Assembly: GCA_034044135.1 (NCBI GenBank)
Contig: CP139021.1
Coordinates: 3,673,635-3,737,634, forward strand
Length of the DNA: 64,000 bases
From: Flammeovirgaceae bacterium SG7u.111
Lineage (GTDB): Bacteria; Bacteroidota; Bacteroidia; Cytophagales; Flammeovirgaceae
Reading direction: 5' to 3'
In this document: positions 24,731 through 34,084 of the stretch, piece by piece
How positions within the stretch are numbered: position 1 is the first letter of the stretch
How the letters are laid out: every line of letters begins with the position of its first letter
Translations under genes and position numbers: made by a program
The notes under the pieces: model-generated
What the model was told of the DNA's origin: nothing
What the model saw: only the letters and a program-made list of their open reading frames with translations
Databases searched by the model: none

Positions 24731-24949
24731 ATGGGAAATTTAGAAATATGTTTAAATGTCACCTATTTCGCTGCAACTGCATATATATGGATATTGTGTT
24801 TCATACCCTCTAAATCGTATAAAGCATTGCCTAAGCTAGAAAAAGGCATGAAAATAGGGAAGATTTCAAGAAACGATGTGGCATATTTTTTATTGACAGA
24901 AGCGGAAAAACCAAAGATGCTTTATGAATATGTGGCATTAACGAATTAG
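24731..24949 (+). pseudogene. 3' remnant of an NAD(P)H-binding (NmrA/atypical SDR-like) protein
   Basis: A 72-residue frame whose second half (LPKLEKGMKIGKISRNDVAY, then FLLTEAEKPKMLYEYVALTN) looks like the C-terminal end of NAD(P)H-binding oxidoreductases, where KISRxDVAxFxL is common. The N-terminal Rossmann domain (~170 residues) is missing, and the first 35 residues look unrelated. It therefore appears to be what is left after a deletion. It lies near an HxlR regulator and a quinone oxidoreductase, a setting where such genes often occur. Confidence 0.45.
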
Positions 24950-25135
24950 GAAAGCACGAAAACACACAAAGTATATAATAAACAGGCGAAATAGTGATAA
25001 ATTCAACGTTCTTTAATAGACTATATCATATAATACTTTGTGCTTAACCAAAAGTTTGGTAATTTGAAATCGCCTGCTTTTTATACTCGAGCCGTTACTC
25101 CTGATTACAAAAAATATCCTAAGTAGGATTGAAAT

Positions 25136-25462
25136 TCAACCCTCAGGCTCTTCGATAGATTTTTCAAACAAAATCCCTCCCTTAAACATCCCTTTTAGGA
25201 TAGGATGAATGTTTTTGCCTAGCTCGGTCAAGCTATATTCAACCCGTGGGGGAACTTCGGGGAAAACAGTACGCTCAATCAACCCATCTGATTGCAATTC
25301 TTTAAGCTGCTTGGTGAGCATGCGCTCGCTTATATCGGGCAATAGCTTCACCAATTCGCTATACCTCTTATCTCCTTGAGAAAGGTGCAGAATAATGGTT
25401 CCTTTTCGCTTTCCTTTCACTGCATTGATGAACGTATCGATTGGGCAATAACTTTTTTTCAT
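25136..25462 (-). CDS. HxlR-family regulator
   Basis: A 108-residue winged-helix protein with the HxlR pattern: CPIDTFINAVKGKRKGTIIL at the start, including the conserved N-terminal cysteine (C6) often used for thiol or quinone sensing, then RYSELVKLLPDISERMLTKQ and DGLIERTVFPEVPPRVEYSL. It is divergent from a quinone oxidoreductase gene (135 bases between starts) and likely represses it until an electrophile or quinone is present. Confidence 0.88.
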   Translation of the reverse strand: MKKSYCPIDTFINAVKGKRKGTIILHLSQGDKRYSELVKLLPDISERMLTKQLKELQSDGLIERTVFPEVPPRVEYSLTELGKNIHPILKGMFKGGILFEKSIEEPEG

Positions 25463-25531
25463 TTTTTTTCCTTCAAAGGATTCAAATAATCAAAAACAGA
25501 AATAAATGTTCGTAAGCCAACTATTTGTAAG

Positions 25532-25545
25532 TTGTTGATTAACAA
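25532..25545. promoter_or_regulatory. Dyad in the HxlR/oxidoreductase spacer
   Basis: TTGTT-GATT-AACAA is a short perfect dyad about 55 bases before the oxidoreductase start, in the spacer between the divergent genes. It is a candidate HxlR operator based on symmetry and position alone. Confidence 0.35.
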
Positions 25546-25597
25546 ATTATTTATCCTGACATTTGCACAAAAATAAGGAAAATCAACCGATAAAAAG

Positions 25598-26599
25598 ATG
25601 GCACAAAACAATTCTACATTTAAGGCATTTCGAATTGAAGAGGTGGATGGCAATTACCGTGGGGCTGTCAAAGAAATGGAATTTGGCATATTGAACAGCA
25701 ATGAGATTTTAGTAAAGGTACACTACAGTTCATTGAACTATAAAGATGCTTTATCGGCTTCAGGGAACAAGGGGGTGACAAAGAGTTATCCTCACACGCC
25801 TGGTGTTGATGCGGTTGGAACCATTGAAAAATCGCACAGTGATTTATTTACCGCTGGAGAAAAGGTAATTGTCACCAGTTATGATTTGGGGATGAATACT
25901 GACGGCGGATTTGCCGAGTACATCCAAGTCCCAGCCGAATGGGCAGTGAAATTGCCTGAAGCATTGAGCATGAAAGAGGCGATGATATATGGCACTGCGG
26001 GGCTGACTGCGGGCATGTCTGTATTAAGGCTTACCGAATTGGTAAAACCAGAAGATGGAAAAATAGCTGTTTCTGGTGCAACAGGAGGCGTGGGTGCACT
26101 AAGCGTTTCCATATTGGGCAAACTAGGCTACTCAGTGGTTGCAATTACTGGAAAAGAGGCGGAAAAAGAGTATTTGATCAACCTTGGAGCAGAAGAAGTA
26201 CTATTGCGCAGCGATATAGAAAACTTTGATAAAAAACCTTTGTTAAAAACGTTATTTGCAGGAGCAATTGATACAGTTGGGGGAGTGATTCTTGAAAACA
26301 TCATCAAATCAACAAAGTCGACAGGTGTGGTCACTTGCTGTGGCAATGTAGCATCTCCAAAAATTGATCTAACAGTCTTCCCTTTCATCCTCAGAGGCAT
26401 TGCACTTATTGGCATAGATTCTCAGAACTATCCCATGAAGTACAGGAAAACAGTATGGAACAAATTAGCCAACGAATGGAAACCCACACAATTAGCAGAT
26501 ACGTGCGAGGAGATTAAACTGGAAGATGTGCAGCATAAAATAGCATTGATGCTGAAAGGGAAGAACTGTCCTGACGTTGGGTGCTTAGTACGTGTATAG
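25598..26599 (+). CDS. YhdH/YhfP-family quinone oxidoreductase (acrylyl-CoA reductase type)
   Basis: A 333-residue medium-chain reductase without the zinc-site cysteines. Motifs include VHYSSLNYKDALSASGNKG, PHTPGVDAVGTI, the cofactor loop AVSGATGGVGALSVSILGKL and GGVILENIIKSTKSTGVVTC. This is the YhdH/AcuI subfamily, which reduces enoyl or acryloyl thioesters or quinones with NADPH in the cytosol. It is divergent from HxlR, whose control is likely. A terminator follows directly. Confidence 0.9.
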   Translation: MAQNNSTFKAFRIEEVDGNYRGAVKEMEFGILNSNEILVKVHYSSLNYKDALSASGNKGVTKSYPHTPGVDAVGTIEKSHSDLFTAGEKVIVTSYDLGMNTDGGFAEYIQVPAEWAVKLPEALSMKEAMIYGTAGLTAGMSVLRLTELVKPEDGKIAVSGATGGVGALSVSILGKLGYSVVAITGKEAEKEYLINLGAEEVLLRSDIENFDKKPLLKTLFAGAIDTVGGVILENIIKSTKSTGVVTCCGNVASPKIDLTVFPFILRGIALIGIDSQNYPMKYRKTVWNKLANEWKPTQLADTCEEIKLEDVQHKIALMLKGKNCPDVGCLVRV

Positions 26600-26622
26600 A
26601 TGTAATCATATAGCAAAGATCC

Positions 26623-26665
26623 GAGGTTTGTGGAATTGGGCATCTCCCACACAAACCTCTTTTTG
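26623..26665 (+). terminator. Terminator after the quinone oxidoreductase
   Basis: GAGGTTTGTG (26623-26632) pairs with CACAAACCTC (26650-26659) and is followed by T residues. A second small hairpin, GGGCTGTG/CACAGCTC, lies at about 26674-26692. Confidence 0.75.
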
Positions 26666-26783
26666 TTACAATAGGGCTGTGAGTCACAGCTCTAGGGGTA
26701 GATAAGGTTAAAATGTAAAAAAAGTTAAATTTAATCTGCTATAGAAACCTAGTAGGCAGGGGGAAATAAAAGAGGTAGTCCTT

Positions 26784-27132
26784 GAAAAGGAAAGTTCCGC
26801 AATGCCTATTGGTGTATAGGATGGAGATCCTGCAACTAGCCGTCCGCATCAAGTGCAGGATGACACTGATTTTATCCCCGTCGGGGTCGTTTTCGATCGC
26901 CCCCGACGCTAGCTTATCTATCTTCCTATCGCCCAAAACGTCAGGAGGCGTCTGAAACGGCTCCGACGTGTGTTTCGCTCCGAAAACCGCAACACCTCAT
27001 CCCTCACGAGTCATGTCGCGCTTGATGCGGTATCCTCCTCCTACTATTCCGCAATGCTACGACTCGGGTTTTTGTTTGATGCTTGGGTAGGATGACACTG
27101 GTGTGAGGTTGGTTTTAGTTATTTTCCAATCA
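26784..27132. repeat. GC-rich palindromic repeat block, copy 2
   Basis: Counterpart of 326-770, shorter and with indels. Shared anchors are GTTCCGCAATG (26794-26804), CCCCGTCGGGGTCGTTTT (26876-26893) and GGAGGCGTCTGAAACG (~26944-26959). It also contains ATCCTGCA/TGCAGGAT palindromes (26827-26862), the kind seen in dispersed REP-like elements. It ends where the 21-bp array begins. No coding capacity is evident. Confidence 0.7.
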
Positions 27133-27496
27133 GATCTAAAACTTACAAGCCCAAAACAAGGACTTATTACTGCCGGACAACTACTTTTTGGTGCAAAACA
27201 AAGACTTATTTGTGCCGGAGAAAGAGATATTTCTTCTGAAATATGAAATATCCAAGCCGATATATGAAATATTTGTGCCGATGAACGTCTTATTTTTCCC
27301 GAAATATGAAAATTCCAAGCCGTTATTAAACTTACGAAAGACAACCTACTCGATATTTTTTCCTTTTTGCCTCTTATTTATACCTTTTTTCTTCTTTTCT
27401 GAACCGTATGAAGGTTTATTTGCCCTCGCGGGTACATTTTTGGGTTTGCGGCAAGGGGAAATTCTGAATTTTGCGGATTTTATTGAAATGGTACGT
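27133..27496. repeat. Degenerate 21-bp tandem array, copy 2
   Basis: This aligns base for base, without any gap, to 771-1134. By hand count there are about 37 substitutions in 357 aligned positions (~90% identity), while neighbouring units within one array are far less alike. The block was therefore duplicated whole, not regrown unit by unit. Units beginning at 27217, 27259 and 27280 are identical between copies. The array stops four bases from the crtY stop codon. Confidence 0.85.
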
Positions 27497-27499
27497 GCC

Positions 27500-28666
27500 T
27501 TAAAACACCTTCCGCTTAGCCAACCTTAGTGCTGAAACAAAAAATGGCAGATGGGGCACGGAAGACATGATCTTTACCTCTTCTCCAAAGCTGGTTTGTT
27601 CGTCTAAAAAGCCAAGTACTTTATGGATGGGATTGGAGGAAAAGAGGTCGGTGAAAATCCCTTTGATATTCCCTCCTGAACGTGCCATTATGTCGAGCAT
27701 CATGGCATCGTAGAGCAAAAAACGACCGTAGCTTTTCCTATGTTTCTGCAAATCTTTCCCAGCCAGCAGCAATGCCACCAATTCTTCGGTATCTGCCTGC
27801 ACTCGTTTAAATGCGTAGCCCGAAGAGGGTTTGCACATGCCTGCGCGCGTGCCTATGTTTATCCACCGCTTACTTTCTGCCTTGGCAAAAGGATAATCGC
27901 TCATGGGAATGACACCGTTCTCTTCTTCCACCACTTCGTAGCTTTCCAATCCCAAATATTCAGCTACATAGCTCTTTAGGGCTTGGTCATATTCCTCGTT
28001 CTTGAGCAAACTCTTTGAGAAAATGGTAAACTCAACCAAGGCTTCGGTCTCGCTATAGGGCAGCACGTACACAAACCTCACTTCATTATTTTGGGGAATG
28101 CGGAAATCGAACATGCGTGCGTTTGCTACTTCGAAAACAGGTTCATCGGTTTTTATGACCCAGCCTCTGAAGTGTTGCAAAAGCAGAAGATAGTTTTTGG
28201 TTTGTTCTTTAACCCAGTCTTCATCAAAGCGACTGTCGAATAACAAATCAGTTTGGTAGTTACCAGATGTAGTGGAAACAATCACCCTCTCTCCTACTTC
28301 CTCCACCTTGTTTATCTCGGCTTTTAGCCATTGGATATTCTTGTGCTTGGCAATTTCCTCTTTTATAAACCGATAAAAATCAGCTCCACGGACTTGGTAG
28401 TATGCTGCTGGAGAAAGATCGAAGGAATTGGAATATGAATCGGAAATAAAGCTTATTTGCGACCAACTATGAGAAATAATGGATTCAAAATGCTTAGGAG
28501 GCTCTCCCCAAAAACACCAAGTACGATCATTTTGGGTTTTGTTGTCTTTGTCTATCAGTAAAATCTTCTTATCTGAAAAGTATGGTTCGAGGGAAAGGCG
28601 ATACGCTAAGCTTAAACCTGCTAAACCAGCCCCGGCAATAATGATGTCAAATTTATTTTTGTCCAT
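27500..28666 (-). CDS. crtY: Lycopene cyclase
   Basis: A 388-residue flavoprotein of the CrtY/lycopene beta-cyclase family. The N-terminal dinucleotide-binding motif is FDIIIAGAGLAGLSLAYRL, followed by the DRTWCFWGEPP motif (residues ~48-58). Family signatures later on are FVYVLPYSETEALVEFTIFS and GTRAGMCKPSSGYAFKR. The enzyme closes beta-ionone rings on lycopene at the membrane, toward beta-carotene or zeaxanthin pigments. No other carotenoid gene is nearby. The 21-bp array abuts its 3' end and may contain its transcript end. Confidence 0.9.
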   Translation of the reverse strand: MDKNKFDIIIAGAGLAGLSLAYRLSLEPYFSDKKILLIDKDNKTQNDRTWCFWGEPPKHFESIISHSWSQISFISDSYSNSFDLSPAAYYQVRGADFYRFIKEEIAKHKNIQWLKAEINKVEEVGERVIVSTTSGNYQTDLLFDSRFDEDWVKEQTKNYLLLLQHFRGWVIKTDEPVFEVANARMFDFRIPQNNEVRFVYVLPYSETEALVEFTIFSKSLLKNEEYDQALKSYVAEYLGLESYEVVEEENGVIPMSDYPFAKAESKRWINIGTRAGMCKPSSGYAFKRVQADTEELVALLLAGKDLQKHRKSYGRFLLYDAMMLDIMARSGGNIKGIFTDLFSSNPIHKVLGFLDEQTSFGEEVKIMSSVPHLPFFVSALRLAKRKVF

Positions 28667-28771
28667 TCTTAAAAAAAAATATCCAATATGTCTTTGCGTG
28701 GAAGACCTTATAGGTTTCGCCTATATTTCCTAAAAAGCATCCAACTTGCTATTATCAAATCATAAACTAAA

Positions 28772-28779
28772 TACATTTG
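28772..28779 (+). promoter_or_regulatory. Candidate -7 box for murF-alr
   Basis: TACATTTG matches TAnnTTTG 44 bases before the start. A TTG at 28746-28748 is about 23 bases upstream, slightly wide for a -33 partner. Confidence 0.45.
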
Positions 28780-28823
28780 TTTCAAGATTGTTTAAGCTCA
28801 CGCATCCTTTATGATTTTTCGCC

Positions 28824-31229
28824 ATGAATCTACTTCAAAAAAGATATTTACTGACCGATAGCCGAAAACTTATCTCGCCCAGCGAATCCGTTTTTTTTGC
28901 CATAGACGGGGAAAGGCACGATGGGCATCAGTTCATCAAAAACTTATATGAAAAAGGGGTTCGGGAATTCGTGGTGGAAAAAGAACTGGATACTGAAACA
29001 GAACAGCTAGATGGAATCCATTTTTACAAAACTGAAAGCAGCGTTGGTTTTCTACAAGAACAAGCCAGCCTTAAACGCCAACAGTTTGTCATTCCCGTGA
29101 TCGGGATTACGGGCAGCAATGGAAAGACAATTGTGAAGGAATGGTTATATCAGATGATCAGCCCTTATTTTTCGATAGTAAAAAGTCCTAAAAGCTATAA
29201 TTCACAAATAGGCGTCCCCCTTTCGGTTTGGGAAATGAACGAGCACCATACGCTGGGCATTTTCGAAGCAGGTATTTCCCAAGTGGGAGAAATGGGAAAG
29301 TTGGAAAAAGTGATCCGACCAAGCTTCGGTATCTTCACCAACTTGGGCACAGCTCACGACGAAGGTTTTGAAAACCAAGTACAGAAGTTGGAAGAAAAAC
29401 TAGCGCTTTTCCAACAGAGCGAAACGCTCTTGGTATCAGCCGATCAGGACGAGGTAGTTGAAGCGGCGAAGAAACTTCCTTGCAACTTGCTCAGCTGGTC
29501 GGCCAAGGGCAAGAAAGCGGATATCCAATTTGAAATAAACGAGCCGAAAAAGCTGATAGAAGCGAGGTTCGAGGAAAAAACTACCCAAGTCTTCCTTCCT
29601 TTTACCGATGCAGCTTCTTTGGAAAACTATTTCCATTGCATAGCCACTATGCTTTACCTAGGCATGAGTGAAAATCAAATAAAAGCTGCTGTAAGCCGAA
29701 TCAATCCTATCCCCATGCGGCTTTCCCTCAAGCGGGGCATCAACGATTGTCTTCTCATTGATGATACTTACAACAATGATTTGGCAGGACTTTCCACTGC
29801 CTTGGATTTTCTGCAACAGCAACAGGGGAAGGAAAAGAGAACACTGATTCTCTCTGATTTTGTAGATGCGAGAGGATCAAAAGAAGAGCTTTACAAATCC
29901 GTAGCTAAGCAACTTGTTTCCAGAAAGATAGAAAGGGTAATCGGGATTGGAAAAGACATGCGTGCTTATTGGACGCTATTCAATGACCTCGACTACCAAA
30001 GTTTTGAAAACACGGCAGCCTTCTTTGCGGATAAGCGGGTGAAATTTGAAAAGGAAGTGATCTTGATAAAAGGTGCTAGAAAGTTTTCCTTCGAGAAAAT
30101 AGTGGCGCAATTGGAGGAAAAAGTCCATGGTACTCGATTGGAAATCAACTTGGAAACTTTGGCAAACAACCTCAACCTTATCCGGTCGAAACTTGATTCC
30201 AACACAAAGATCATGGCGATGGTAAAAGCTTTTGCCTACGGAAGCGGAAGCTTTGAAATAGCCCAATTGCTCCAATACCACTTAGTCGATTACTTGGCGG
30301 TTGCTTATGCCGATGAAGGCGTTGCCCTGCGCAAACAGGGAATCACTATGCCCATTATGGTGATGAATCCCTCTAAAGAAACTTTCCCCTACTTACTCAG
30401 ACATAAGCTTGAGCCTGAAATCTATAGTTTTTCCCAGCTCCGCTCTTTCATATATTTCCTAAGGAAGTTTCCTTCTTACCCTCCCGTTAAAATCCACATT
30501 ATTTTGGATACAGGGATGCGACGCCTCGGCTTTGAAAGCCATGAAATAAAAGAACTGGCAAACATACTGGAACAGAATGGCGATGTGCGGGTAAAAAGCA
30601 TCTTTTCCCACTTAGCTGCGGCTGATGATCCTGAACACGAAACTTTTACCCGTCAACAAATCTTTCTTTTTGACAAACTATCCAGCGAACTTTCAAATCA
30701 GCTGGGCTACCAACCTATTCGCCATATATTGAACTCAGCAGGTATCTTGAACTATCCCGATAGGCAATTTGACATGGTGAGGCTTGGCATCGGGCTGTAT
30801 GGAATTGACCCGAGAAGCAACCCAGAGCTTGAACTGCATAATGCCGCTACTTTGAAAACATCGATTTCCCAAATAAAGGAAATTAAAAAGGGCGAAAGTG
30901 TAGGCTACGGAAGAGCATTCATCGCTGCCAAAGCAATGAAAATAGCCACCATTGCCATCGGTTATGCCGACGGCTACGACCGAAGGTTTGGCAAGGGGAA
31001 TGGAAAAGTGCTGGTGAAAGGAAAGTTAGCTCCCGTAATTGGAAATGTCTGCATGGATATGTGCATGATTGATGTTTCGGGGATTGAGGATGTGAGTGAA
31101 GGGGAAGAAGTGATCGTTTTTGGGGCGAACCCGAGCGTAGTTGAGCTCGCCCAAGCCATTGGCACTATTCCTTACGAACTGCTCACCAATGTGAGCGAAC
31201 GGGTGAAGCGGGTGTTTTATACGGAGTGA
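28824..31229 (+). CDS. murF-alr: Bifunctional MurF / alanine racemase
   Basis: An 801-residue fusion that is usual in Bacteroidota. The N-terminal ~430 residues are a Mur ligase: VIGITGSNGKTIVKEW is the ATP loop, then YNSQIGVPLSVWEMN and IDDTYNNDLAG. It would add D-Ala-D-Ala to UDP-MurNAc-tripeptide. The C-terminal ~370 residues are alanine racemase: IMAMVKAFAYGSG holds the PLP lysine, MRRLGFES and SVGYGRAFIAAKA follow, and IGYADGYDRR closes the site. Both activities feed peptidoglycan synthesis in the cytosol. The gene is divergent from crtY. Confidence 0.95.
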   Translation: MNLLQKRYLLTDSRKLISPSESVFFAIDGERHDGHQFIKNLYEKGVREFVVEKELDTETEQLDGIHFYKTESSVGFLQEQASLKRQQFVIPVIGITGSNGKTIVKEWLYQMISPYFSIVKSPKSYNSQIGVPLSVWEMNEHHTLGIFEAGISQVGEMGKLEKVIRPSFGIFTNLGTAHDEGFENQVQKLEEKLALFQQSETLLVSADQDEVVEAAKKLPCNLLSWSAKGKKADIQFEINEPKKLIEARFEEKTTQVFLPFTDAASLENYFHCIATMLYLGMSENQIKAAVSRINPIPMRLSLKRGINDCLLIDDTYNNDLAGLSTALDFLQQQQGKEKRTLILSDFVDARGSKEELYKSVAKQLVSRKIERVIGIGKDMRAYWTLFNDLDYQSFENTAAFFADKRVKFEKEVILIKGARKFSFEKIVAQLEEKVHGTRLEINLETLANNLNLIRSKLDSNTKIMAMVKAFAYGSGSFEIAQLLQYHLVDYLAVAYADEGVALRKQGITMPIMVMNPSKETFPYLLRHKLEPEIYSFSQLRSFIYFLRKFPSYPPVKIHIILDTGMRRLGFESHEIKELANILEQNGDVRVKSIFSHLAAADDPEHETFTRQQIFLFDKLSSELSNQLGYQPIRHILNSAGILNYPDRQFDMVRLGIGLYGIDPRSNPELELHNAATLKTSISQIKEIKKGESVGYGRAFIAAKAMKIATIAIGYADGYDRRFGKGNGKVLVKGKLAPVIGNVCMDMCMIDVSGIEDVSEGEEVIVFGANPSVVELAQAIGTIPYELLTNVSERVKRVFYTE

Positions 31230-31238
31230 TTACCAATA

Positions 31239-32558
31239 TTAAGTACTAACTAACTCTTTAATACCATCTGCAAAAACGTCTAGGTGTTCGGGTAATATGA
31301 AGACAGGTGTGGCAATTCCAATCACATTGACACTTTGATAATCCACATTACTATTTTTATAGTTCTCAATTGATTGAACTACAATTTTGTATTGGTCAAA
31401 AAGCTTATTTTTTATATCAGTAGCACTCTGGTTTTCAATTGAAAAATAAGCGATTCCACAGGAGTGCTCTGCATCTATGTTAGTGACTATTTCTATCTCT
31501 GGTATAGCACTTAATTTATTTATCCAGTATTCTTTTAAAATTTGCATCCTATTTCTTTTCGCCTCGTAACCAATTTTTTCCCAAAAGTCGAGGCTGAAAT
31601 TACAGGCTTCAAAAACAGGGGTAATTGATCCGAAATTCTCAAATTTTTCTATCCTTGGAGCATCTGCATTGTAATGATAGTGCCCAAATAGCGGATACGT
31701 TGCAGGAATATTTTCTTTTCTAATGTACAAAAAGCCACTCCCGAGCGGTGCAGCACACCACTTATGTAGCGATGCGCCTAAATAATCGCAACTAATTTTT
31801 GTAACATCGATGTTTAAATGTGAAAAACTTTGCGCAGCATCAACTACAGTAGCAATTCCTTTTGACCTTGCCCATTGACATATCTCTTCTATGGGATAGA
31901 TTTGACCGCTAATCCAAACCATGTGCGAAATCAAAATCAGTTTTGTTTTGGGTGTGGCACTTTTTTTAAAACATTCAATAATTTGCTCTTTTGATGTGGG
32001 TTGGTACGGTATTTCTACTCTTTTCACTTCAATCCCATCTCTTTTTTGCCGTTGATACAAACTACCCATCATGCTATCATATTCATGAACAGATGCCAAT
32101 ACCTCGTCCCCATTTTCAAAAGGGAAACCCATCAATGCATTATTAAGAGCTTCTGTAGTGCTTCGCATTAATGCCACTTCCTCAAAAGAGCAATTCAATT
32201 CTTTGGCAATTTTCACTCTCAACAACTCCTTATTGCCTTCTGCCACTTCATGGTTTCGAATAGAAGGGAAAGATTGGACATGCCCATAGTTTTGGCTAAA
32301 CTCCTCAAATGTGCCAGAAGGAATAGGGCTAGCAGCATGAGCCCTAAGGTCAATGTAACTATTATCTACGTTAAATTGGCTTCTAACCTTCTCCCAAAAC
32401 GATTCTTCACTCATCTGGTCATTGGGTTTGGTAATTTTCTGTACTTGTTTTCCTTTTGTGATTTCTGGAATCATACATAGCCCCGATAGTTGTAAAATAA
32501 AGTCTGCTCTATTCATTTTGGCACATCTTTTAGCATAGAAAAGCTTCTTAATTCTCAT
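31239..32558 (-). CDS. Class V aminotransferase-fold PLP enzyme
   Basis: A 439-residue enzyme of the cysteine desulfurase/isopenicillin epimerase-like fold. LMRSTTEALNNALMGFPF and ATVVDAAQSFSHLNIDVT carry the cofactor-binding residues, and LGASLHKWCAAPLGSGFLYI has the PLP lysine. The start overlaps the stop of the upstream dehydrogenase gene (ATGA), supporting coupled translation; an internal ATG at 32516 would give MNRADFILQL, with a signal-like stretch, and is a real alternative. The substrate is unknown. Confidence 0.8.
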   Translation of the reverse strand: MRIKKLFYAKRCAKMNRADFILQLSGLCMIPEITKGKQVQKITKPNDQMSEESFWEKVRSQFNVDNSYIDLRAHAASPIPSGTFEEFSQNYGHVQSFPSIRNHEVAEGNKELLRVKIAKELNCSFEEVALMRSTTEALNNALMGFPFENGDEVLASVHEYDSMMGSLYQRQKRDGIEVKRVEIPYQPTSKEQIIECFKKSATPKTKLILISHMVWISGQIYPIEEICQWARSKGIATVVDAAQSFSHLNIDVTKISCDYLGASLHKWCAAPLGSGFLYIRKENIPATYPLFGHYHYNADAPRIEKFENFGSITPVFEACNFSLDFWEKIGYEAKRNRMQILKEYWINKLSAIPEIEIVTNIDAEHSCGIAYFSIENQSATDIKNKLFDQYKIVVQSIENYKNSNVDYQSVNVIGIATPVFILPEHLDVFADGIKELVST

Positions 32559-33517
32559 TCATTATCCCACACCACATTGGTAGGGTTTCCTTCTTGAAAA
32601 GCTTTTACATTTCCAATAGCCATTTCTAATAAGCGTTGTCTCGCCTCTATGGTCGACCATGCTATGTGTGGCGTGATAAAACAATTTCTTACTCCTACAA
32701 GCGGGTTATTTTTAGAAGGAGGTTCTTGCGAAAGCACGTCTAACCCAGCTCCGGCAATTAGCCCCTTATCAAGCGCATCAGCCAAATCTTCTTCATTTAT
32801 AAGCGGACCTCTTCCTGTATTGATCAAAAATGCCGAGGACTTCATTTTAGAAATTGTTTCTTTGTTGATAAAGCCTTTGTTGGCTTCGGTAAGCGGGCAG
32901 TTCACGCTAATAAAATCGCTTTGAGCCAGTAGTTCGTCGAGCTCCACTTGGGATGCTTTGAGACCCTCTACTTGCTTCTTGCTTCTGTTTTGGTAAATCA
33001 CCTTCATCTGAAAACCTTCAGCTATTCTGGCAACCGCCTGCCCTATTCTCCCAAATCCTATAATACCCAAGGTTTTTCCAGCTATCTCTCGCTGAGGACT
33101 GAGCACATAACAGAAATCCTTACTCTTTGCCCAATCTCCATTGGCTACCGAATCGGCATGGCTTCCTACATTTTGAGTATAATGTAAGATGAAAGAGAAG
33201 ACTAATTGCGCTACCGACTCTGTACTATAAGCAGGGATACTTGTCACCACTATTCCTGCATTTTTCGCAGCTGCTGTATCAACTACATTGTAGCCCGTAG
33301 CCAAAACGCCAATATATTTTAGTTTGGGAAGTTGGGCAATGGTTTCCTTAGAAAGAACCACTTTGTTTGTAAGAAGGATATCAGCTTCTTGAGCGCGTTC
33401 TAATAATTTTTTAGGCTTGGTGCGTTTGTAAATTTCACAAGACCCCAGCTGCTCTAAGCCTTCCCAAGAAAGGTCACCTGGGTTTAGGGTGAAACCATCT
33501 AGTACTACAATTTTCAT
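32555..33517 (-). CDS. D-2-hydroxyacid dehydrogenase
   Basis: A 320-residue NAD-dependent dehydrogenase from the start at 33517 (MKIVVLDGFTLNPGDL). The longer frame from 33556 runs through the folB terminator hairpin and is rejected. The NAD loop is KTLGIIGFGRIGQAVARIA. The catalytic arginine lies in LINTGRGPLIN, the glutamate follows in the next helix, and the histidine is in CFITPHIAWST. Length and spacing resemble glycerate/hydroxypyruvate reductases. It is co-transcribed with the PLP enzyme (4-base overlap), which suggests an amino-acid or keto-acid route. Confidence 0.88.
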   Translation of the reverse strand: MKIVVLDGFTLNPGDLSWEGLEQLGSCEIYKRTKPKKLLERAQEADILLTNKVVLSKETIAQLPKLKYIGVLATGYNVVDTAAAKNAGIVVTSIPAYSTESVAQLVFSFILHYTQNVGSHADSVANGDWAKSKDFCYVLSPQREIAGKTLGIIGFGRIGQAVARIAEGFQMKVIYQNRSKKQVEGLKASQVELDELLAQSDFISVNCPLTEANKGFINKETISKMKSSAFLINTGRGPLINEEDLADALDKGLIAGAGLDVLSQEPPSKNNPLVGVRNCFITPHIAWSTIEARQRLLEMAIGNVKAFQEGNPTNVVWDNE

Positions 33518-33548
33518 TTTCGAGACAGAAAGTAGGGTTACACAAAAA

Positions 33549-33572
33549 AGTCCCATGGATACCCATGGGACT
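33549..33572 (-). terminator. folB terminator
   Basis: AGTCCCATGG (33549-33558) pairs perfectly with CCATGGGACT (33563-33572). On the minus strand the stem is followed by a TTTTTT run. It separates folB from the dehydrogenase gene downstream. Confidence 0.8.
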
Positions 33573-33577
33573 ACATT

Positions 33578-33940
33578 TTATTTTTCAAGTTTCAAGGTTA
33601 TGCAAGCATTGTTACAAATCCCTCCAATTGGCGGGTTGTATTTTTTCACTTTGACTTCTACGTCTAAAGCCCCGTCGAATTTATCTAATATCTTATTCGC
33701 AATTTTATAAGCTAAATGCTCCAATAGATTGACCGGATGTGCCATAATCTCCCTCACTATCGCATATAGCTCTTCGTAGTTTAGGGTACACTCTAGTTCA
33801 TCGGAGTTTTCTGCCGCTGAAATATCATAACTCACCAATAAATCGATACCAAATTTATTTCCCGTATCACGCTCTGTTTTGTACACTCCGTGATAAGCAA
33901 AGAACTCCAATCCGTTCAAGGCAATTTTCCCCATAATCAT
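33578..33940 (-). CDS. folB: Dihydroneopterin aldolase
   Basis: A 120-residue enzyme from 33940 (MIMGKIALNG); starts at 33973 or 33934 are also possible. Motifs include LEFFAYHGVYKTERDTGNKF with the conserved YHG, LNYEELYAIVREIM, the catalytic region NLLEHLAYKIANKIL and KKYNPPIGG. It converts dihydroneopterin to 6-hydroxymethyl-dihydropterin in folate synthesis. The length is normal for FolB. Confidence 0.92.
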   Translation of the reverse strand: MIMGKIALNGLEFFAYHGVYKTERDTGNKFGIDLLVSYDISAAENSDELECTLNYEELYAIVREIMAHPVNLLEHLAYKIANKILDKFDGALDVEVKVKKYNPPIGGICNNACITLKLEK

Positions 33941-34084
33941 CCAATTTACTTCGTTCTTAAAGATTGAACCCAAAAGTAAACATAAGCTACTAAACTTTAA
34001 AGCAAGAGCATATTTAAAGCCTTGTAATCTTCAAAGAAAAAAGCAGGTCCGGAAATATCACCTTGCAAGATTATTTAAAACCTA

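Noticed and set aside
33518-33556. Longer N-terminus for the D-2-hydroxyacid dehydrogenase
   Set aside because: The extension gives an atypical N-terminus and reaches into the folB terminator hairpin. MKIVVLDGF at 33517 is the normal family start.
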